NCBI GenBank assembly: GCA_011049715.1
Contig: DRHF01000443.1
Coordinates: 1 to 46,240, forward strand
Direction of reading: 5' to 3'
DNA length: 46,240 bases
From: Desulfobacterales bacterium
Lineage (GTDB): Bacteria > Desulfobacterota > Desulfobacteria > Desulfobacterales > UBA2156
Shown: one piece after another, positions 16,029 to 25,132 of the stretch
How the letters are laid out: each line of letters starts with the position of its first letter
Position numbering within the stretch: the stretch's first letter is position 1
Notes under the pieces: generated by a model
The model's input: only the letters and a program-made list of their open reading frames with translations
What the model was told of the DNA's origin: nothing
The model's database searches: none
Program-made: the position numbers and the translations under genes

Positions 16029-17174
16029 TTACCCCAAAGACATCTGTTCCAATTTATTGCAGATCCGGATCAGAGATTCCAAATTATAAAAAGGCAGGAA
16101 ATGGTCCACGAACGGAAGAGAGCATCGCATGCCCTGGCAGATAGGCTCATAATCGGGGCTGGCCAGAAGCGGATTCAACCAGAAGATCTCGCCTGCCTGG
16201 TGTCGGATAAGCTTCATCGCACGTTCCAGTTGATCCCGATCGCCTCGATCCCACCCGTCGCTGACGATAATAACCACTGTTCGGGGGTCCATTTCTTGAC
16301 CCAGGTGCCTCAGGTAAAGCTGGGTCAGCGAAGTCCCGATATCTGTACCCCCTGACCAGTTGACAGACAAAGATTGAATGCGTTCGATCGCCCTTTGAAA
16401 GTCAAATCGCTTTAGATAAGGCGTCACATAGGTAAGGAAGGTGCTAAAAACAAATGTCTCGGCCTCATAAAGTGCGCGCTGGAGGCCATACATAAAAACA
16501 AAAAAGAAGTGTCCATAAACGTCCATCGAACCACTGATATCCAGCAACAGATAGATTTTCCCGAGTCGGCGGAGCCGGCGCCTGCGGTACCGCAAGTCAA
16601 AGAGTTCCCCCCCATGACGAAGGGATTGGCGAAAGCTGCTTCTAAAGTCTATCATCCTGCCCTTCCTGGCCATTTTAAAACGTCTGGCAAGCTTGTATCC
16701 AAGCCTGCGGGCGATTCGGAGCACAAGGCGCTCCACCTCCTTTAACTCTTTGGAATCAAGTCTGGAAAAATCTTTGCTCCAGTCCACCACCTCGAGGCTT
16801 GCCCCAATTCGTTCTATTTCGGTTTCATCCGATTCACCTTCCTCGAGCACCACAAGCGTTTTTTTACTTTCCGGGATCTCTACTTCTTCTCCACACGGCC
16901 AACTATGAGATTGATCGGGCCTTTCGCCCCAAAATGATTCAAATAGCTTATCGAACAGGGTAAGTTCTTCCCGGTTGCGCACCATGTTGGCCCGGAGGAG
17001 AATACGAAACTCCCTTTTATCGCCGATCCGGATCATCGGCAAACCCCTAAGGATGTCATGGACCCTTGCCGGAGTGGTTTTAAACCCCTCCTCCTTTAGT
17101 TCACGGCTGAAAAGCAAGATCGCTTCAGTAAGACCCCGGCAAGAAAAAACACTGTTCATCGCATTCATCCGCAT
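16029..17174 (-). CDS. CoxE-like von Willebrand factor A domain protein
   Basis: A protein of 381 residues. The C-terminal half is a VWA domain with a complete MIDAS: D-x-S-x-S in LLDISGSMD, T in SGGTDIGTSL and D in VSDGWDRGD. The N-terminal half is helical and charged (LVLRIARRLGYKLARRFKMARKGRMIDF), as in CoxE. CoxE works with the MoxR-type ATPase CoxD in maturing the active site of Mo-Cu CO dehydrogenase and relatives. The start overlaps the CoxD-like stop; a second ATG at 17168 gives an ATGA overlap, so the pair is translationally coupled. Confidence 0.87.
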   Translation of the reverse strand: MRMNAMNSVFSCRGLTEAILLFSRELKEEGFKTTPARVHDILRGLPMIRIGDKREFRILLRANMVRNREELTLFDKLFESFWGERPDQSHSWPCGEEVEIPESKKTLVVLEEGESDETEIERIGASLEVVDWSKDFSRLDSKELKEVERLVLRIARRLGYKLARRFKMARKGRMIDFRSSFRQSLRHGGELFDLRYRRRRLRRLGKIYLLLDISGSMDVYGHFFFVFMYGLQRALYEAETFVFSTFLTYVTPYLKRFDFQRAIERIQSLSVNWSGGTDIGTSLTQLYLRHLGQEMDPRTVVIIVSDGWDRGDRDQLERAMKLIRHQAGEIFWLNPLLASPDYEPICQGMRCSLPFVDHFLPFYNLESLIRICNKLEQMSLG

Positions 17175-18049
17175 AAAGCTGTTTGAAGGAGATCTCCTCT
17201 GATCTCGTTGAAAAGGCGCCGATCTTCATTATACTTGAATAAGCACCCTTGAGTTACCCGAACAGTTTCCTCATCAAGATGGTTTTGGTTAAGAACCAAA
17301 AGGGCATGTGCCCAATCCAGGGTTTCGGCTATACCCGGACGCTTTAAAAATTCATGGGATCTCACCTCTCCCATAAAGCGGCAGATCTGATCTGCCAAAC
17401 GCTCCTCTATCCCGGGTATTTTCACCTGCAGCACTTTATGCTCCTTTTCTATGCTCGGGTAATCAATCCAATGGTAAAGGCAACGTCTTTTGATGGCATC
17501 ATGCAGTTCCCGGGTTCGGTTTGAAGTAATAACCACAAGCGGGATATCAAGCGCCTTGAGCGTCCCCAACTCGGGAATGCTAACCTGAAAATCTGAGAGA
17601 AGCTCAAGCAGAAAAGCCTCAAACTCCGCATCCGACCGATCGAGCTCGTCAATAAGGAGCACAACCTGTTCCTTCATGTTGTCATGTTGGATAGCTTGTA
17701 ACAGGGGCCGTTTTATAAGGTAGTCTTCGGTGAAAATATCCTCCCACGTGTCGCCTTGACATGCGTCTACCTCATTGAGCTTGATTCGGAGGAGCTGTTT
17801 AGGGTAGTTCCACTCATAGAGGGCGGTATTCGCATCCAACCCTTCGTAGCACTGCAACCGGATTAAATGCCGTCCGAGCCCCTTGGAAAGGACTTTGGCC
17901 AACTCGGTTTTACCTACCCCCGCCTCCCCTTCAAGGAAGAGGGGTTTTTTCAGTTTAAGGGCCAGATAGATCACCGTGGCCAGGTCCCGATCACTGACAT
18001 AGAGCTGGTCTGTTAGCAGGTTTTCCAGATCCTCAATATTTTCAATCAT
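17165..18049 (-). CDS. MoxR/CoxD-type AAA+ ATPase
   Basis: A protein of 294 residues. It has the Walker A EGEAGVGKTELAK (about 39-51), Walker B VVLLIDELDRSD and sensor 1 LVVITSNRTRELHDAIKRRC, as in MoxR AAA+ chaperones. With the VWA partner immediately downstream, it fits the CoxD-CoxE metallocofactor maturation pair. Two XdhC-type proteins converge on it from the other strand, so the set points to a molybdenum hydroxylase encoded elsewhere in the genome. Confidence 0.9.
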   Translation of the reverse strand: MIENIEDLENLLTDQLYVSDRDLATVIYLALKLKKPLFLEGEAGVGKTELAKVLSKGLGRHLIRLQCYEGLDANTALYEWNYPKQLLRIKLNEVDACQGDTWEDIFTEDYLIKRPLLQAIQHDNMKEQVVLLIDELDRSDAEFEAFLLELLSDFQVSIPELGTLKALDIPLVVITSNRTRELHDAIKRRCLYHWIDYPSIEKEHKVLQVKIPGIEERLADQICRFMGEVRSHEFLKRPGIAETLDWAHALLVLNQNHLDEETVRVTQGCLFKYNEDRRLFNEIRGDLLQTALCG

Positions 18050-18088
18050 GAAATCTCCTCATCGGACTTTTTACGAAACCATCAACAT

Positions 18089-18955
18089 TCACTTCGTTTT
18101 TTGCTTTTTTTGAACATTATCCATCTGCTCTAACGATAGGGTTTCATTCATGCTCCCGGTCCGGTAGCCCTCCAAATCCAATGTCACATAGGTATACCCA
18201 ATAGACTTAAATTCGGTGACGATTTTTTCCCTGGCATCCTCCGCCCAGAATAGTTTCATTTCCTTTAGGCCCAACTCAATGCGGGCAACGGTATCATGAT
18301 GGCGAACCCTGAATTCCCGCAACCCCAAATTCCACAGGACGTCTTCCGCCTTTTCAACCTTGAGTAAAGCCGGTCTGCTGATTTTCGTATGGTAGGGAAA
18401 CCGGCTTGAGAGACAGGCGAACGCGGGTTTATCCCATGTGGGAAGTCCAAGTTCACAGGAAAGCTCGCGGATATCCTGCTTTGTTAAGCCGGCTTCTTCT
18501 AAAGGGCTTCGGATCCTAAATTTGCGGGCAGCAACACGGCCCGGTCTGAAATCCCCTGCATCATCGGCGTTGGTTCCGTCAAATACGGACTCGATCCCAT
18601 GTTCCTTTGCAATGGATATCACTTTTGAGAACAGTTCGGATTTACAGAGGAAGCAGCGGTTCGGTGGATTATCAGAAAAACCGGGAACATCCAATTCTTC
18701 CGATTCAATGATAATCTGTTTTCCGCCAATCTGCTTGGATAACTCTTTGGATTGCTCTAACTCACGGACCGGATAAGTCGAAGACTGGGCAGTGACGGCC
18801 AATGCATTGTCTCCCAGCAGAAGGACACATACTTTCAATAGAAAGGTACTATCTACCCCCCCGGAAAAAGCGACCGCCACTTTCCCTGTTTCAATAACAA
18901 TTTTGTTAAGATGATCATATTTTTTTTGTAAAACATCTTCCATGATGCGTCCCAA
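18089..18955 (-). CDS. larE: LarE-type ATP-dependent sulfur transferase
   Basis: A protein of 288 residues with an N-terminal PP-loop AMP-forming domain (SGGVDS at 31-36). LarE adds sulfur to pyridinium dicarboxylate precursors of the nickel-pincer nucleotide cofactor of lactate racemase. Besides the cysteine in FACLSSR (C181), there is a CFLC pair (C101, C104). Three-cysteine LarE enzymes are described as using a [4Fe-4S] cluster rather than sacrificing a cysteine, so this copy is probably catalytic. No larA, larB or larC is in the window. It is 39 bp upstream of the coxD-like gene and may share its operon. Confidence 0.88.
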   Translation of the reverse strand: MGRIMEDVLQKKYDHLNKIVIETGKVAVAFSGGVDSTFLLKVCVLLLGDNALAVTAQSSTYPVRELEQSKELSKQIGGKQIIIESEELDVPGFSDNPPNRCFLCKSELFSKVISIAKEHGIESVFDGTNADDAGDFRPGRVAARKFRIRSPLEEAGLTKQDIRELSCELGLPTWDKPAFACLSSRFPYHTKISRPALLKVEKAEDVLWNLGLREFRVRHHDTVARIELGLKEMKLFWAEDAREKIVTEFKSIGYTYVTLDLEGYRTGSMNETLSLEQMDNVQKKQKTK

Positions 18956-19366
18956 TTTATGCGGTTTATGATTGATTTAGCCATATTTCGGTCGGTGAAA
19001 TAAACCACCGCATAAAATACCATACCCTGGCCGATATCGCCAGGCCAAAAATAATCTGTAATCGCGATCGAGTTTATATAAAGTGAAAAGGGCTTGACCC
19101 TACATCTACATACTGGAGTTCTTTTGCAGTCTGTTCAGAAAAAAACGTTGCAAAAAACCGTAAATTAACATAAAAAATTCGCAATCTTAAAAAATGGCGA
19201 AATCCACACTCGTTTTAGTCGCTTTTAATTAAGATACAGTTTTGATTTAAATTTACCAAAACCAATAACCGATAAATAATAACGAATAATATCTAATCAA
19301 GTTTTAACTCGATTAGGGCGATCCTTAAAATTTTCAAACATGACCAACATCAAGGATAATAAAAGC
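18956..19366. other. Intergenic region between larE and rfbA, with inverted repeats
   Basis: No convincing gene in 411 bp. Two inverted repeats are visible: CCTGGC-n7-GCCAGG near 19025-19045, and CTAATCAAGTT-tt-AACTCGATTAG at 19293-19316 (10 of 11 positions paired). The second lies about 50 bp before rfbA and may be an operator for the sugar operon. The region contains the divergent start sites of larE and rfbA. Confidence 0.45.
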
Positions 19367-20245
19367 ATGAAAGGAATTGTACTTGCCGGCGGGTCCGGCA
19401 CCCGTCTTTATCCCATTACCAAAGTGGTTAGCAAACAACTCCTTCCGCTGTATGATAAACCGATGATATATTATCCCCTTTCGGTGCTCATGCTGGCGGA
19501 CATACGGGAAATCTTGCTCATTTCAACCCCCCACGACCTCCCCCTTTTCAAAAAACTTTTGGGTGATGGAAACCAGTGGGGAATTTCAATTTCCTATGTC
19601 GCACAGCCCCGGCCTGAAGGACTTGCCCACGCTTTTATTATTGGCCGGGAATTCGTGGGAGAAAAAAATGTTTGCATGATATTGGGAGACAACATCTTTT
19701 ATGGCCACGGTTTAACTGAGATGCTCAATCAAGCAAAGTCAAGGATCGAAGGTGCAACGGTTTTCGGATATTGGGTGAAAAATCCACAACAATACGGGGT
19801 CGTCGATTTTAACGATTCGGGCGTTGCGATAAACATCGAAGAAAAACCGGAAAAACCAAAATCCAACTATGCGGTCACCGGCCTCTATTTTTATGACAAT
19901 CAGGTCCTTGATATCGCCGCGGGGCTTAAACCTTCGCCAAGGGGAGAACTCGAGATAACCGATGTGAATATGGCCTACCTGAAATTGAAGAAACTTCATG
20001 TTGAAAGACTGGGGAGAGGGATCGCCTGGCTCGATACAGGGACCCATGAAACCCTCATGCAGGCATCCATCTTTATAGAGGTCATTGAAAACAGGCAGGG
20101 TCTGAAAATTGCATGTGTTGAAGAGATAGCCTATCGGATGGGGTACATCGATGCCGGCCAGGTGGAGCAATTGGCCCGACCCCTTTTGAAGAACGGTTAT
20201 GGCCGATATTTGATCGATATGCTTAAATTTGAAAAATTACGATAA
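19367..20245 (+). CDS. rfbA: Glucose-1-phosphate thymidylyltransferase
   Basis: First enzyme of dTDP-sugar synthesis (glucose 1-phosphate + dTTP -> dTDP-glucose). About 292 residues. The start is ATG 19367, preceded by AAGGA, giving the family N-terminus [16 protein letters not shown]; an in-frame ATG at 19340 adds nine residues the family lacks. Other signatures are [38 protein letters not shown] and the C-terminal [19 protein letters not shown]. The last A of its TAA is the first base of the rfbC ATG. Confidence 0.95.
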   Translation: MKGIVLAGGSGTRLYPITKVVSKQLLPLYDKPMIYYPLSVLMLADIREILLISTPHDLPLFKKLLGDGNQWGISISYVAQPRPEGLAHAFIIGREFVGEKNVCMILGDNIFYGHGLTEMLNQAKSRIEGATVFGYWVKNPQQYGVVDFNDSGVAINIEEKPEKPKSNYAVTGLYFYDNQVLDIAAGLKPSPRGELEITDVNMAYLKLKKLHVERLGRGIAWLDTGTHETLMQASIFIEVIENRQGLKIACVEEIAYRMGYIDAGQVEQLARPLLKNGYGRYLIDMLKFEKLR

Positions 20246-20808
20246 TGAAGATTATCCCCACATCACTCAAAGGTCTCCTCATTGTCGAACCCAAAGTGTT
20301 TCAGGACAGCAGGGGTTATTTTATGGAAACCTATCATCAGGACAGGTACCGGGAATACGGGATTGACCCGTGCTTTGTTCAGGACAACCTGTCCTATTCG
20401 GTTCAAGGGACCTTGAGGGGATTGCACTACCAGATCAAACACGCCCAGGCAAAACTCGTTCAGGTCATCTCCGGTGAAATTTATGATGTGGCAGTGGATA
20501 TCCGGCCGGAATCTGAAACATTCGGAAAATGGGTCAACGTTCATCTTTCCGGCACAAACAAACGACAACTTTTTATCCCGGAAGGCTTTGCCCATGGTTT
20601 TTGCGTTATCAGCGAAACAACGCTTTTTTCATATAAGTGCTCTGATGTTTACGTTCCCCAGGACGAGGGAGGGGTGTTATGGTCGGACCCTGACATCGGC
20701 ATTGATTGGCCGGTAAAAAATCCAACCATTTCAAAAAAGGACAGTCAGTATCCCCGTCTTTTTGATATCCTTCCTGAAAACCTTCCTATCTTAAAGAAAA
20801 ACTCATGA
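20245..20808 (+). CDS. rfbC: dTDP-4-dehydrorhamnose 3,5-epimerase
   Basis: A 187-residue cupin enzyme that epimerises C3 and C5 of dTDP-4-keto-6-deoxyglucose. Signatures are FQDSRGYFMETYHQDRY, FVQDNLSYS, GTLRGLHYQ (catalytic His) and FIPEGFAHGF. Start and stop overlap the neighbours (1 bp with rfbA, 4 bp with rfbD), so the three are translationally coupled. Confidence 0.95.
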   Translation: MKIIPTSLKGLLIVEPKVFQDSRGYFMETYHQDRYREYGIDPCFVQDNLSYSVQGTLRGLHYQIKHAQAKLVQVISGEIYDVAVDIRPESETFGKWVNVHLSGTNKRQLFIPEGFAHGFCVISETTLFSYKCSDVYVPQDEGGVLWSDPDIGIDWPVKNPTISKKDSQYPRLFDILPENLPILKKNS

Positions 20809-21692
20809 AAATTATTATTTTCGGTTCAAAGGGACAGCTTGGCCATGAACTTGTAAAACAGGGAAACCGGTTTGGTTTTGAAATCCTGCCCTTTGACCTT
20901 CCGGAAGTCGATATCACCGATTCTCTTCAGGTCGAACAACTAGTTTCGACCCCCCCGGCAACCCTTGTCGTTAATGCCGCAGCCTATACCAATGTCGATG
21001 GGGCAGAAACCGAAAAAACCCTGGCCCTTGCGGTAAACAGAGATGGACCGGAAAATATCGCTCAATCATGTGAAAAGAAGAATATTCCCCTTATTCACAT
21101 TTCAACAGACTATGTCTTTAACGGAGAAACAAAGCGTCCTTACACGGAGGCAGATCTGGTTTTCCCCCTGGGGGTCTACGGCCACAGCAAATCTGAAGGC
21201 GAAAAAAAAATACGGTTGCAAATCAAAAGACACATCATCATAAGGACATCCTGGCTCTATGGTGTTTATGGTCATAACTTCGTCAAAACCATGCTCAAAC
21301 TGGCAGAAAAAAACAGCAGACTAAAGGTCGTTTCTGATCAATTCGGATCCCCCACCAGCGCAGCCGATCTGGCGGAAACTGTTCTGACCATCGGCCGGCA
21401 GATACAAAATTCCATAAAGATCGATTGGGGAACATATCACTATTGCGGTTTGGGAACAGCCACCTGGCATCTCTTTGCTGAAAAAATTTTTCAAATCGCA
21501 AAACAATACACCCCATTGAAAATAGAGACGGTTGAACCGATAAAAACCGACGAATATCCCACTCCCGCAAAAAGACCGATGTATTCCGTCCTTGACTGTA
21601 GCCGGATTGAACAAAAACTCGGCATACATCCCAAACCGTGGGAGGAAAGCTTACATGAAACAATCGCCCGGATGATGAAGAAAGAGGGATGA
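20805..21692 (+). CDS. rfbD: dTDP-4-dehydrorhamnose reductase
   Basis: A 295-residue extended-SDR enzyme that reduces dTDP-4-keto-L-rhamnose to dTDP-L-rhamnose for cell-surface glycans. It has the Rossmann motif GSKGQLGHE, the ISTDYVFNG segment and the catalytic YGHSKSEGE (Y-x-x-x-K). It overlaps rfbC by 4 bp. The 4,6-dehydratase gene rfbB, often within this operon, is absent here and must be elsewhere if the pathway is complete. Confidence 0.93.
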   Translation: MKIIIFGSKGQLGHELVKQGNRFGFEILPFDLPEVDITDSLQVEQLVSTPPATLVVNAAAYTNVDGAETEKTLALAVNRDGPENIAQSCEKKNIPLIHISTDYVFNGETKRPYTEADLVFPLGVYGHSKSEGEKKIRLQIKRHIIIRTSWLYGVYGHNFVKTMLKLAEKNSRLKVVSDQFGSPTSAADLAETVLTIGRQIQNSIKIDWGTYHYCGLGTATWHLFAEKIFQIAKQYTPLKIETVEPIKTDEYPTPAKRPMYSVLDCSRIEQKLGIHPKPWEESLHETIARMMKKEG

Positions 21693-21719
21693 CACGCTTA
21701 ACTCAATAAGGAAAAGAAA

Positions 21720-22235
21720 ATGAGGGGATACGTTCAAGTATATACGGGGGATGGAAAGGGCAAAACCACCGCAGCGCTCGGGCTGGCCATAAGAGCAGCG
21801 GGAGCGGGACTAAAAATTTTCATTGCCCAGTTCATCAAGCGGGGAGACTATAGCGAAATAAAATCCCTGAAACGGTTTTCAGATCTCATTACCGTTGAGC
21901 AGTTCGGCCTCGGTCGCTTTGTTCAAGGAACGCCCTTAAAGGCGGATATCGATGTTGCCCGCAAAGGTCTTGAAACAGTGAAAAAAATCATGAAAAAGTG
22001 CGAATACAATATCATCATATTGGAGGAAGCAAATGTTGCCGTAAATTATGGACTTTTTTCAGACACCAATCTTTTGGACGTCATCGATGCCAAACCTTTA
22101 GACGTTGAACTGATCATTACCGGACGAAACGCCGCCCCTTCAATCATTGACATTGCAGACCTGGTGACTGAAATGAAACCGATAAAGCATTATTACGAGG
22201 AAGGGGTCGAAGCCAGAGTCGGAATCGAAAAATAG
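21720..22235 (+). CDS. cobO: Corrinoid (cob(I)alamin) adenosyltransferase, CobO type
   Basis: A 171-residue P-loop enzyme that transfers the adenosyl group of ATP to cob(I)alamin or cobyrinate a,c-diamide. The P-loop TGDGKGKTTAALGLA is at about 8-22, followed by FIKRGDYSE and ILEEANVAVNYG. It starts the cobO-cobU-cobS group, with an AAGGAAAAG box before the ATG. Length matches the BtuR/CobO family. Confidence 0.93.
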   Translation: MRGYVQVYTGDGKGKTTAALGLAIRAAGAGLKIFIAQFIKRGDYSEIKSLKRFSDLITVEQFGLGRFVQGTPLKADIDVARKGLETVKKIMKKCEYNIIILEEANVAVNYGLFSDTNLLDVIDAKPLDVELIITGRNAAPSIIDIADLVTEMKPIKHYYEEGVEARVGIEK

Positions 22236-22298
22236 AAAAAGAGTAAAACCGACCCGAAACCCTGCTTTGTTCGGGACCGGTTACCATGCCCAAATACT

Positions 22299-22835
22299 TT
22301 GGAACATATTTTGAAAGAAATCGTACTGTTCATTGGTGGATGCAGGAGCGGCAAAAGCCGGTCTGCCCTCAGAATGGGGGAGAAGCTATCCGGAAATAAA
22401 AAAATCTTTCTGGCCACCTGTGTTCCCCAAGACCAAGAAATGAAACAAAGGGTTGGCCGTCATAAAAAAGAAAGATCGGATCACTGGATGACGTTGGAAG
22501 TTCCTGTTCTGATTCCCGAAGCGATAACCGATCACACCCCCAATATGGACGTCATGGTTATCGATTGCTTAACCCTCTGGATCAATAATCTCCTTTTGGA
22601 AACCGACGATCCTGAAAAAATCACCGAACATGCCCACAGCTTGACCCGGTCTCTGAAAAAAGCGCAGTGCACGGTTATTCTGGTGTCTAACGAAGTCGGT
22701 ACGGGTATCGTTCCGGAAAACAGGCTTTCCAGGCTATTCAGAGACTCGGCCGGTTTTGTCAATCAGGCTGTGGCTGAAACTGCCGATAAAGTCTTTTGGA
22801 TGGTCGCCGGAATTCCTGTACAGATCAAGCCTTAA
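22299..22835 (+). CDS. cobU: Adenosylcobinamide kinase / guanylyltransferase
   Basis: Bifunctional nucleotide-loop enzyme of about 178 residues that phosphorylates adenosylcobinamide and adds GMP. P-loop GGCRSGKS (about 13-20), then LATCVPQDQEM, the GMP-accepting H-x-x-x-R region GRHKKERSDHW, VMVIDCLTLWINNLL and VSNEVGTGIVPENRLSRLFRD. The annotated start is TTG 22299; a second TTG at 22311 is also possible, as no ATG precedes the core. A 6-bp hairpin (CCCGAA/TTCGGG at 22253-22275) in the gap after cobO lacks a T-run. Confidence 0.92.
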   Translation: MEHILKEIVLFIGGCRSGKSRSALRMGEKLSGNKKIFLATCVPQDQEMKQRVGRHKKERSDHWMTLEVPVLIPEAITDHTPNMDVMVIDCLTLWINNLLLETDDPEKITEHAHSLTRSLKKAQCTVILVSNEVGTGIVPENRLSRLFRDSAGFVNQAVAETADKVFWMVAGIPVQIKP

Positions 22836-22843
22836 AACATCCG

Positions 22844-23563
22844 ATGAAAAACCTTCTATCTGCAATACAGTTTCTAACCATCCTGCCGGTTGGGAAATTG
22901 GAGGAATATGGTCCGCGCGGAATTGCGCCGTTTTTTCCAATCGTCGGGATTCTCCTCGGGGTGATGGTAGCTGCTTTTGATGCGGCGGTTTCACATTTTT
23001 GGCCCTTGCCGGTTGTATCGCTGCTAGACGTCGTTTTCCTCGTTGTGATCACCGGTGCACTCCATCTTGATGGGCTGGGTGATGCCGCAGATGGCCTTCT
23101 GGGGCACCGACCTGTGGATAGGGTGCTTGCCATAATGAAAGACAGCAGGATCGGTGTGATGGGCCTTATCGCGATCATCTGCGTGCTGTCCATTAAATGG
23201 GGCGGCATCATGAGTTTAACGGATAACCGGAGTCTTCTGCTTATGATCATACCCGCTTATGCCAGGGGAAGCATGATATTCGGCACAAGGTTTTTGCGGT
23301 ATGGACGACCCGACAAGGGCCTGGGCCGTCCGCTCTTTGAGAATCGGTTGAAAGTTTCAGCCTTTCTGGGTTTGCTGATACCTGTCGGTCTTTCTTTTTT
23401 TCTCGGATCAAGCGGAATCTGGCTGAATCTTATTTTCATAATATTAACCGCTGCCATACTCCTTTATTACCATTGGCGGGTTGAGTGTATTACAGGTGAT
23501 ATGTTGGGCGCAATGACCGAAGTTATGGAATCTATGTTGTTTTTGCTGATATCAGTCGTCTAA
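22844..23563 (+). CDS. cobS: Adenosylcobinamide-GDP ribazoletransferase (cobalamin synthase)
   Basis: Integral membrane enzyme of 239 residues that joins adenosylcobinamide-GDP with alpha-ribazole to form adenosylcobalamin. The signature HLDGLGDAADGLLGH, with its metal-binding aspartates, is at about 67-81, and there are several hydrophobic helices. I use ATG 22844 (MKNLLSAIQFLTILPVG, the usual N-terminus), 8 bp after cobU; an in-frame upstream ATG lies inside cobU. With cobO and cobU it covers late cobamide assembly; no corrin-ring genes are in the window. Confidence 0.93.
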   Translation: MKNLLSAIQFLTILPVGKLEEYGPRGIAPFFPIVGILLGVMVAAFDAAVSHFWPLPVVSLLDVVFLVVITGALHLDGLGDAADGLLGHRPVDRVLAIMKDSRIGVMGLIAIICVLSIKWGGIMSLTDNRSLLLMIIPAYARGSMIFGTRFLRYGRPDKGLGRPLFENRLKVSAFLGLLIPVGLSFFLGSSGIWLNLIFIILTAAILLYYHWRVECITGDMLGAMTEVMESMLFLLISVV

Positions 23564-23622
23564 GATCCATAAATAAAAAGTTTTTTTGATTTTTAATAAC
23601 AGAAGAAAAAAGGGGGCGACAA

Positions 23623-24126
23623 ATGGAAACTTCAAATAAGAAGCACTTTTTTCTAAAACAGATCCTGACATCACTTGCCGCAATGGCACTGATCTTCGGA
23701 TCTGTATCAAAAGGTTCATCTGCTAAGCCCGGCCGTCTTATTCTCATCACAAAGCAAGAGGCGGCGTTGGCCGACGCGCCAGAAGATCCGAAAATCGCCA
23801 GCAAGCTTCTGGAGGAGGAGGTCGGGCGAGGACCTTTTATTGTCCTCAACAGTCCGAAAAATGGGGGACGCTATCCCAAACCGATCAAGATCGATATTTT
23901 GTTTATCCCCCGTGATGATACCGCCATAGATCTTTCAACACTCAAGGTGATTTATGTGAAAATATTCGATATCGATATTACGGCGCGGCTGAAGAAACAC
24001 ACAACGGATAAAGGGATTCAAATCCCCGAAGCTGAGCTTCCGACCGGAAAACACAAACTCAAAATTCTTCTGGCAGACACCAAGGGACATATGTCAACCC
24101 AAAAGCTGGCTTTTGTGGTTCAATAG
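23623..24126 (+). CDS. Secreted protein of unknown function
   Basis: A protein of 167 residues with a basic start, a hydrophobic segment (about 12-28) and a likely signal-peptidase site near SSAKP, so it is predicted to be exported. The mature part is hydrophilic, with beta-rich segments (GPFIVLNSPKNGGRYPKPIKIDILF, then KHKLKILLADTKGH). This reads like an immunoglobulin-like or bacterial cell-surface domain. I recognise no family. The AGGGGGCGACA box before the ATG is strong. It follows cobS by 59 bp, with no obvious terminator between. Confidence 0.6.
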   Translation: METSNKKHFFLKQILTSLAAMALIFGSVSKGSSAKPGRLILITKQEAALADAPEDPKIASKLLEEEVGRGPFIVLNSPKNGGRYPKPIKIDILFIPRDDTAIDLSTLKVIYVKIFDIDITARLKKHTTDKGIQIPEAELPTGKHKLKILLADTKGHMSTQKLAFVVQ

Positions 24127-24227
24127 GGTTAAATCATCATAAGCGGTAAGTTATTTTTATACCGCGTATCCAAACCATGGTGAAGCTCAGGCAGGGGGCT
24201 TTCCTAAAACCTAAATAATATCTATCA

Positions 24228-24338
24228 TAGTCTCTATCAGACGGTTATACACCCCGCGCTGATCTTGATCGTGCGTTAGACCTTGCAAAGCGATTGGAAA
24301 CCGATAAAATCGTCAGGAAGCTGTCCCTGCGGAAATGA
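24228..24338 (+). pseudogene. Possible 3' remnant of a lost gene
   Basis: An open stretch of about 36 codons with no start of its own ends at TGA 24336-24338. It encodes a helical, charged tail (DGYTPRADLDRALDLAKRLE, then TDKIVRKLSLRK). It looks like the C-terminus of a real protein, and it is preceded in frame by a TAG. It lies exactly where the core gene run ends and the AT-richer gene cluster begins. It could mark an insertion or deletion junction. The parent family is not identified. Confidence 0.3.
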
Positions 24339-24353
24339 AAGTTGCTATCGGTA

Positions 24354-25094
24354 TCAATCCATTAATGCGCCACCATTAACATCCAATATGTGGCCGGTAA
24401 TAAATTCAGCCTTGGATGAACATAGAAAATAGGCCGCTGCGGCAATTTCCTCTGGTTTACCAAGTCTACCCAATGGTACACGCTTGGAAATTTCAACCCA
24501 CTGCGCTTTAGGAAGCATCGTCCCCTCTATGGGTCCGGGTGCAATTGAATTCACACGAATTTTATCAGAAGCAAGTTCAACGGCTAAAGATTTGGTTAGA
24601 GAAATCACTCCTGCCTTGGATGCTGAATAATGCGCTTTGGAAGCATTCAGATTTACGCCTAAGGCAGCGAATCCGGTTTTACCCGCGCGAGATGAGATTA
24701 ATAATATGGAAGCGCATCGAGTGCGGCGCAGAGCAGGAATGGCTGCTTGAGCAATAAGAAAGCTGCCTGTTAAATTGACCCTGATAATCGCTTCCCATTC
24801 CACCAAGGGCAGCTTTTCAATTGGTGTCGCACGTGCTGTGATACCAGCTGAGTGAACAAGACACTTCAGTGACCCGAATTTTTCTGCTGTTCGGACCCAT
24901 GCTCGACAATCTTTTGGATCGGAAACGTCTCCTTTGACACAAATTGCATTATCTCCAATTTCGTCCACTACTTTACTAGCATCTTGAAGATCAGCCAAAA
25001 TGACAAAATAATCTTTAGCAAATTCATGCGCGCAGGCGCGTCCGATGTTATTTGCTGCACCTGTTATCAGAGCAACAGGTCTTTTTTTTTCCAT
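24354..25094 (-). CDS. Short-chain dehydrogenase/reductase
   Basis: A 246-residue classical SDR. It has the cofactor loop TGAANNIG (11-18), an Asp at the end of strand 2 (ILADLQ) that favours NAD(H), HSAG in place of the usual NNAG, catalytic Ser in LLISSRAG and Y156-S-A-S-K160. The C-terminus ITGHILDVNGG is typical of 3-oxoacyl/hydroxyacid-type SDRs. It is the last gene of the large reverse-strand run and follows the ThDP enzyme by 38 bp. The substrate is unknown; oxidising a hydroxyl or reducing a carbonyl in the pathway is plausible. Confidence 0.88.
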   Translation of the reverse strand: MEKKRPVALITGAANNIGRACAHEFAKDYFVILADLQDASKVVDEIGDNAICVKGDVSDPKDCRAWVRTAEKFGSLKCLVHSAGITARATPIEKLPLVEWEAIIRVNLTGSFLIAQAAIPALRRTRCASILLISSRAGKTGFAALGVNLNASKAHYSASKAGVISLTKSLAVELASDKIRVNSIAPGPIEGTMLPKAQWVEISKRVPLGRLGKPEEIAAAAYFLCSSKAEFITGHILDVNGGALMD

Positions 25095-25132
25095 AGCAAA
25101 ATTTCATTTCAAATTAAAAATTGGTTATAATC

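Noticed and set aside
22236-22298. Possible cobalamin riboswitch or terminator in the cob gene group
   Set aside because: Only a 6-bp hairpin (CCCGAA/TTCGGG) without a T-run; the gap is far too short for a cobalamin riboswitch, and none is seen before cobO either.
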